From assembly GCF_004027225.2 (NCBI RefSeq), contig NC_044288.2, positions 21,586,744-21,650,743 of the forward strand: a stretch of DNA of 64,000 nucleotides, read 5' to 3'. The stretch comes from Strigops habroptila (lineage: Eukaryota; Chordata; Aves; Psittaciformes; Psittacidae). This document shows positions 59,163 to 64,000 of the stretch, piece by piece. Under the pieces are notes generated by a model. That model ran no database searches and was not told the DNA's origin. It saw only the letters and a list, made by a program, of their open reading frames with translations. Position numbers and translations under genes: made by a program. Numbering within the stretch: the first letter of the stretch is position 1; each line of letters starts with the position of its first letter.

Positions 59163-60476
59163 TAACTGTCCCACCTGCTCTTTCTGACTCCCTCATCCCT
59201 TCCCAGGCAGGAGAAGGGGTCAAGCTTTGCTTCTAGTGTGCTCCTGGTTCACCCTGGTTTGAGTGTGGGGAGTCCCTGGACCATGTCCAGCACCACCCTG
59301 CCCAACCAGCTGCTCGAGGCTGAACCCAAGCAACTCTTCTCCCCTCTACAATCAGCATTTTCTCTTTCAAGCACAAATCTCTTGTACAAAAGGCACACTC
59401 CTACCTCTTCCCAAGGGCCGCTCTGCATCCGCTCGCTCGCTGTTATTCTCTCTGGTTCATGCACCAGTGGGTTTGCATGAGCCAAGCACCTGGGATTGGA
59501 GCGAGATAACAGACATGAAGTGCACTGGAAGCACAAAGAGCCTTGCTGAATGCAGCCACCGCCATGAGGGGACTGGCGGTTGTGCCACGTGCCGCAAGGG
59601 AATGCTGAACTTCCAGCCTGTGATGTGATGGACAAGCTCCAGGAACACCAGAAACACTACCAAAAAAGAGAATTGTATTATTAGTGAACACAAAAGGGCA
59701 TTAAAACAGCTGCAAAGGTTCAGGGTGACCCCAGGAGGGACCAGTGCTCCCAGTAGCGCTCGGGTGGGCACAGGCTCCTGCAGCAAAGAGCTGGTAGTGG
59801 GTGATCGCAGTCATGCTAAAGGCTCCCAGATCCTGCTGCAGTGCTTGTGCTGCCTCACCCCGCCCTGGGAGGCTCTCCCAGACGGGAGGGTGCCATCCTC
59901 CCTTCTCCCTGAGAGCATTCCCAGCCACCCTATTTCCTTCTCCACCCTCGTGGTACCCCAGCTCCCTGGCCTGGGATCAGCCTGCCTCCTCCTGCAGGGA
60001 TGTGGCAGCAGCCAAGCCGTGCGCTGGCTGTAGATGATGCTGGACTGTTATGGATCCCTCCATTACTTCAGTGTTACAAATAAATTAGGACAGAAAACTC
60101 AACGTCTGGAAGCTGCAAGCTGGAGCAGAGCTGTTCTCACTGTAATCTATTGCACCAAGAGCCAGCACCCTGCAAGACAAGAACTGCCAAGCAGCACCCT
60201 GCTCTGGCACCCCAGCACCAAGCTATGTATAGGGAGGGCTGTGGCTTCCCTTTCTGTCCCTGCCTTTCTGTTCAGACTGCTTCAGCATGAGAACTGCAAA
60301 TGAGGTTCCTCCCCTGGGCTGAAGCCTTTGACCCTTCAGTTGTCTACAGGAGCAGACCAAAGATTGGACAGGAGAGCTACAATGACAAAAAACTGGGTCA
60401 AGCAGCTCCAAAAGCAAGAAGGAAAATAAATTACCCTGCACAGCCATGCACAGATCCCAGAGTGAAAGCTTATTTT
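59163..60476. other. Unassigned interval next to the minus-strand exon candidate
   Basis: No gene confirmed. It could be intron or 3' UTR of a minus-strand transcript. On the plus strand 59503-59625 encodes a short segment reminiscent of a scavenger-receptor cysteine-rich motif; see findings. Confidence 0.35.
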
Positions 60477-60482
60477 ACTTAC

Positions 60483-60616
60483 TGAAAACTTTTGATGGTC
60501 CAGCAGTTTTTTGCCCAGGAACAATGTGTAGCTCAAGCAGCTGATGATCTCCGCTGTGTCCTCAAGGATGTCACTATCTCTTGTCACCTTGCTGGCTTTG
60601 CTGGTCTTGCTTGGTT
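60483..60616 (-). other. Candidate minus-strand exon, unidentified
   Basis: On the minus strand a good acceptor (TGTTTTCAG) precedes 134 bases open in one frame only. The strong donor TTTTCA|GTAAGT follows. The peptide contains KASKVTRDSDILEDTAEII and LFLGKKLLDHQKF and reads like coding sequence, but I recognise no family. It would begin with two bases of a split codon and end in phase 0. A possible next exon starts after TTTTTTGGTAG near 59653. A minus-strand AATAAA near 58520 could end the transcript. It could equally be part of a non-coding RNA. Confidence 0.35.
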
Positions 60617-63600
60617 CTGAAAACAAGGTGGTGTTAAAAACAAGGTGTTGTTAAACACAAGGGGGAGAAGCTGTAGTAGAACCTCCAGGCCAGCTCTGGT
60701 ACATCTTCCTCAGGGGCAGCAGCCAACTGGGCTGGAGGACCTCAAGACACTGGGGAATTGAGAAATTCCCACCATGGGAACATGGTCCAGGGCTGCCCAA
60801 TGCACTACATTAAGTGTTGAGGCCTCTGCCTGTCTTCATCCCAAACCCAGGAGCAGGCATAGCTCCCTGGTGGGCAACACCATGACCCAAATGGGGCTCT
60901 ACACCTCAGACACCACCTCCTTTGGAGGCCCCTGTGCACCCCATGGGAGAGGACAGTGATGGTGTAACAGAGGATGCTGCCTGCGAGGATTACAGCCCTG
61001 AATCCCCCCATGCCCCACACTTTGGCCTTATCCATTTAAGCCCAGCATTGCCTTCTAAACACAGCCAAGTGTTGGTGTCCCAATAACAAGGCCTAGACAG
61101 TGCCTACCCTTAAGAAGCCTTTACAGCTTAAAGCTGAGCTCATCCAGCTCATGACGCCAAGCTCGAGCCAACAGCCCCGAATCAGAGCAGCCACCAAGCG
61201 CTGACCGGCACTGGGGCACGCTGTGGAAGGGGACATGGGGCTGAGCACCACCACAGCACAGCCTCCTGCCTTCAGCGCATGGAAAGATGTAGTTTTTATG
61301 ATTGGGAGGGGATGGCAGAAGGGAGGGGACCCGCTCAGGAATATAAAGCAGCAGCTGAATTAGTGCCCAGATGCTGCAGGCATGAGAAGTTAACTCTTTC
61401 AGGGCTGAAAGCCTTTCATGCTCTCACCATAGCTCCTGAAATACCAAAGGAAGGCACATGAAAATGTTCAAAGGAGATGAGCTATAGGCTGCTATACAGG
61501 ATTTAAAAGTCTTTTGAAGAGTCTGCTAGATAACCATCACAAACTCAGCATCCATCTCTGGAGCACCCCGGAAACTACCCCTTACACCTCTCCTTGCCGT
61601 GGCTGCTCTTTCCCTGCCCTGCTCCCACCTGCAGCCCCCCCATGGGGCAGGAGACATCACTTATGGGTCTGCCCTCCACCCCCCAGACTAGAAAAGCAGC
61701 AGAAACGTGGAGGGAGCAGAGGAGACAGGAGGGCAGCCCTTCTGCCCTGTGCACAGCAGGGCTGACGCACGCAGATCACGCGCAGAGCCTGGCTGAGGAG
61801 GGACCAACTGCCTCCAAACACAGACATCAACCATCTCCCTTCCAGGTCTGCTGCCAGGGTGTCCCCTGTGCAGGGTGGGTGTTTTTCGGCGCTAGACCCT
61901 GCTGAGTGGACCCTCTGTGGGTGCTGCTGCTGGGTCAGCCCCTCGGGGATGAAGCATTTGGTTTGGGCAGACAACACAGGGAGCATTCAGAGATGCCAGG
62001 CTTTGTACACTGATTCCCTCAGGGCTACAGCAGAAAGGAGGAGGGTGAGACATGTCCCCCTCAGCTGCCAGCTGGACTGTAGCACAGCTAAACAGAGCTG
62101 AAAGAAAGCAGGAGCCTCTACTCAATGCACTGCTTGTCCTCCTCCCTCTGCAAACCCTCCTCTGATGCTGCAGCCCCTTCTCCCCGCAGGGCCTTGCCCT
62201 GATCCCAGGCTCTCTCACGGCCCCCAAACCCTCTCCTGAACCCCAGCCCGCAGCAGCAGCTCCTCGTTCCTCACCCTCCCACAGCACCCAGGATAACCCC
62301 CTTCCCAAGACCCGGCAGGAACCCAGCAGACGGCTCCCGCCCTCCACCTCCGCTCCTCGCAGGTCCCAGATTCTCCCTCACGCCCGCACTGACACTCTCT
62401 CATCTTTCTGAACCGGTGAATTTTCTCACATCCTCCCACCGTTTTCTTCCATAAATGCTTTATTCGGTTGCTTTATTTAACCCGGGCAGTCTGTAAGCAT
62501 CTGCAACATCCTGTGAGGAGGAGGGTTGTGAAACTACAGCTTGGCATTTAAACCTGCCCCTCCCAGCTTCGGTCCTGTGGGAGAGACACCGACATCTCCA
62601 GGTTATGATTTCATATGCCTCCCTCGTGTTCTTTTTATGAATTAAGCAGACCCAGTTACCCTTGCTGCCTCCCTCTGCTCTTTATCTAGCTTATGGTGTC
62701 CCCCTTCAGGCAGGGGAACCAGAAATGCAGGCAGCACAATGCATATAAAACAAAAAAGGCTGCTGCTGCTGTTGCCTTTCCTTCCTCTTGCCCAGAGATT
62801 TCTAGGTCTCAAAAGGAGCTTTTGGGTTTTAACTACTACAGAGCGCTTGGCTGACAGTGTCGCAGACCCCCACACCCCCCCTGTTTCACTCCCACTGGCA
62901 ACAGTCAGCTTGGAGCATCTCCATGGAGTTATAAAGGAAAGGCACACAGGGCAAGACAACCCCTTCAAGATGCTCTAAGCCTCCAAAGCATCCAGGTGAG
63001 GCCCCTCTGCAGCTCTTCACAATTAGGCTTTTGTTTTTTTGCTACTGAAATAGTGCCAGAAATATTCCTACTATTCACAGTCTTCCTGATGTGTTTTGTT
63101 TCCTGCCTTTTAGCCGGTTAAATGAGGGGTTAGCAGTTGGATAGGAACCTCCCCTCTCATCCTGTGAGAGCTTAACTGCTTTAGGAGACTGCAAGAGACC
63201 CCTCTGGAAATCCAGGTGGGCTTTATCAAGTAGCTTCTCATGCCAGCAGCAGCAGGACAACAGGAAAACACTGGAGCTACTGAACATGAATAGTGTTTTG
63301 GGCAAAGAGTATTTATGGCTTGGCCAAAGGATCACTGGGCTGGAAACCCATGCCCAAATATGCTATTTTTGGTCATCCCCAGCAGATCTGATTTGAGATT
63401 GCAGTGGCTTTACAGATGACTGGCAAAACATTTCAGGAATACTTGGAAATTGCTGCCTCCTACACACAAGACACAGATTTTGGCCCTGGTATGATTGCAT
63501 CCACCAGCAAAGACTGCAACCTGCTCTGCTCCCCTGGCCCTGTTTGGAGTGATGACCATCATCATCTCTCCCACAGGCCAGGTAACTGCCTGGTAACACG

Positions 63601-64000
63601 TCTGCTCTGTGCGCCATGGCTTCATCGTCTCTGAGAAAGAAGAATCCCCTTGAAACCAGCCCAGCTCAACCCTTCCTCTCTTCCCTTTGGATGCCCAGGC
63701 CAGCAGCGACGGATTTGTGATTGATTTTCTGCCTTCACTTTGCTGCGCGGTGGGAAGCAGATGGCACACGCGTGACATCGGGGCAGCAGCAAAGGACACC
63801 AGTTGAGTCATTTCAACCACAAACAAATTCTGAATCATCTGGCTGAAGCTCAAGGGTAGGACAAGTGCTGAGCCAGACCAGAGGAAGACACGGAGCTATT
63901 GTGTCCGTGCCCTGCCGTGCTCCTCACGCCTTCCTCGATGAGCTGGCTGCGGCATCCCCTTTCACTGACCTCGCTCCCCCACAACGGGTCCTTTAAGCTA
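60617..64000. other. Right-hand end of window, no recognised gene
   Basis: Short open frames only. A TATAAAG sequence at about 61341 and a G+C-rich patch at 62150-62400 are the only notable compositional features. No splice-bounded exon could be supported. Confidence 0.5.

Noticed and set aside
63404..63634. Plus-strand open frame at the window end
   Set aside because: No splice sites, domain or conservation cue; ordinary chance length.
1..64000. CRISPR arrays, prokaryotic operons, endogenous viral genes
   Set aside because: None seen; intron-exon structure and CR1 elements show vertebrate nuclear DNA, and no retroviral gag, pol or env-like frame was recognised.

Overview
This window is vertebrate nuclear DNA, almost certainly from a bird. 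CR1 LINE 3' ends with the typical ATTCTATGAT-type tail occur at about 30.8, 38.1, 46.3 and 58.9 kb. The genes are compact and GC-rich, and no mammalian repeats are seen. The species cannot be named from the sequence. The window holds the 3' half of the clustered protocadherin gamma (PCDHG) locus and about 12 kb of downstream DNA.

Layout, all on the + strand. 1-469: 3' end of a PCDHG subfamily A-like variable exon. 4670-7117: complete A-like variable exon. 10103-12529: complete subfamily B-like variable exon. 15853-18285: PCDHGC3-like exon. 22092-24539: PCDHGC5-like exon. 24960-27383 and 28016-30448: two further C-type variable exons that I cannot assign to a human orthologue. The three shared constant exons are at 32455-32513 (59 nt), 44118-44206 (89 nt) and 49385-49611 (225 coding nt plus 2). 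They encode the 124-residue gamma tail, followed by a 3' UTR of about 2.1 kb. From about 51.8 kb to the end I recognise no gene with confidence. The region holds a minisatellite, a CR1 fragment, and one well-formed but unidentified exon candidate on the minus strand at 60483-60616.

How it works (established for the family): each variable exon has its own promoter. It encodes a signal peptide, six cadherin repeats, a membrane span and a short variable cytoplasmic stretch. Its 5' splice donor joins in phase 0 to constant exon 1. All six visible donors and the constant acceptors fit this exactly. A shared promoter element (CSE-like, core GCCGCTGT) lies 240-280 bp before the A-like, B-like and C3 start codons. 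I could not find it before the last three C-type exons.

No wholly new system is evident. The observations most worth checking are: exon-like open segments with good splice acceptors in the 3.8 kb after PCDHGC3 (18922-21464), which could be alternative cytoplasmic tails; four C-type exons rather than the three in mammals; near-identity of the 3' ends of the first two A-like exons; and the absence of a recognisable DIAPH1 3' end where mammalian synteny predicts one.
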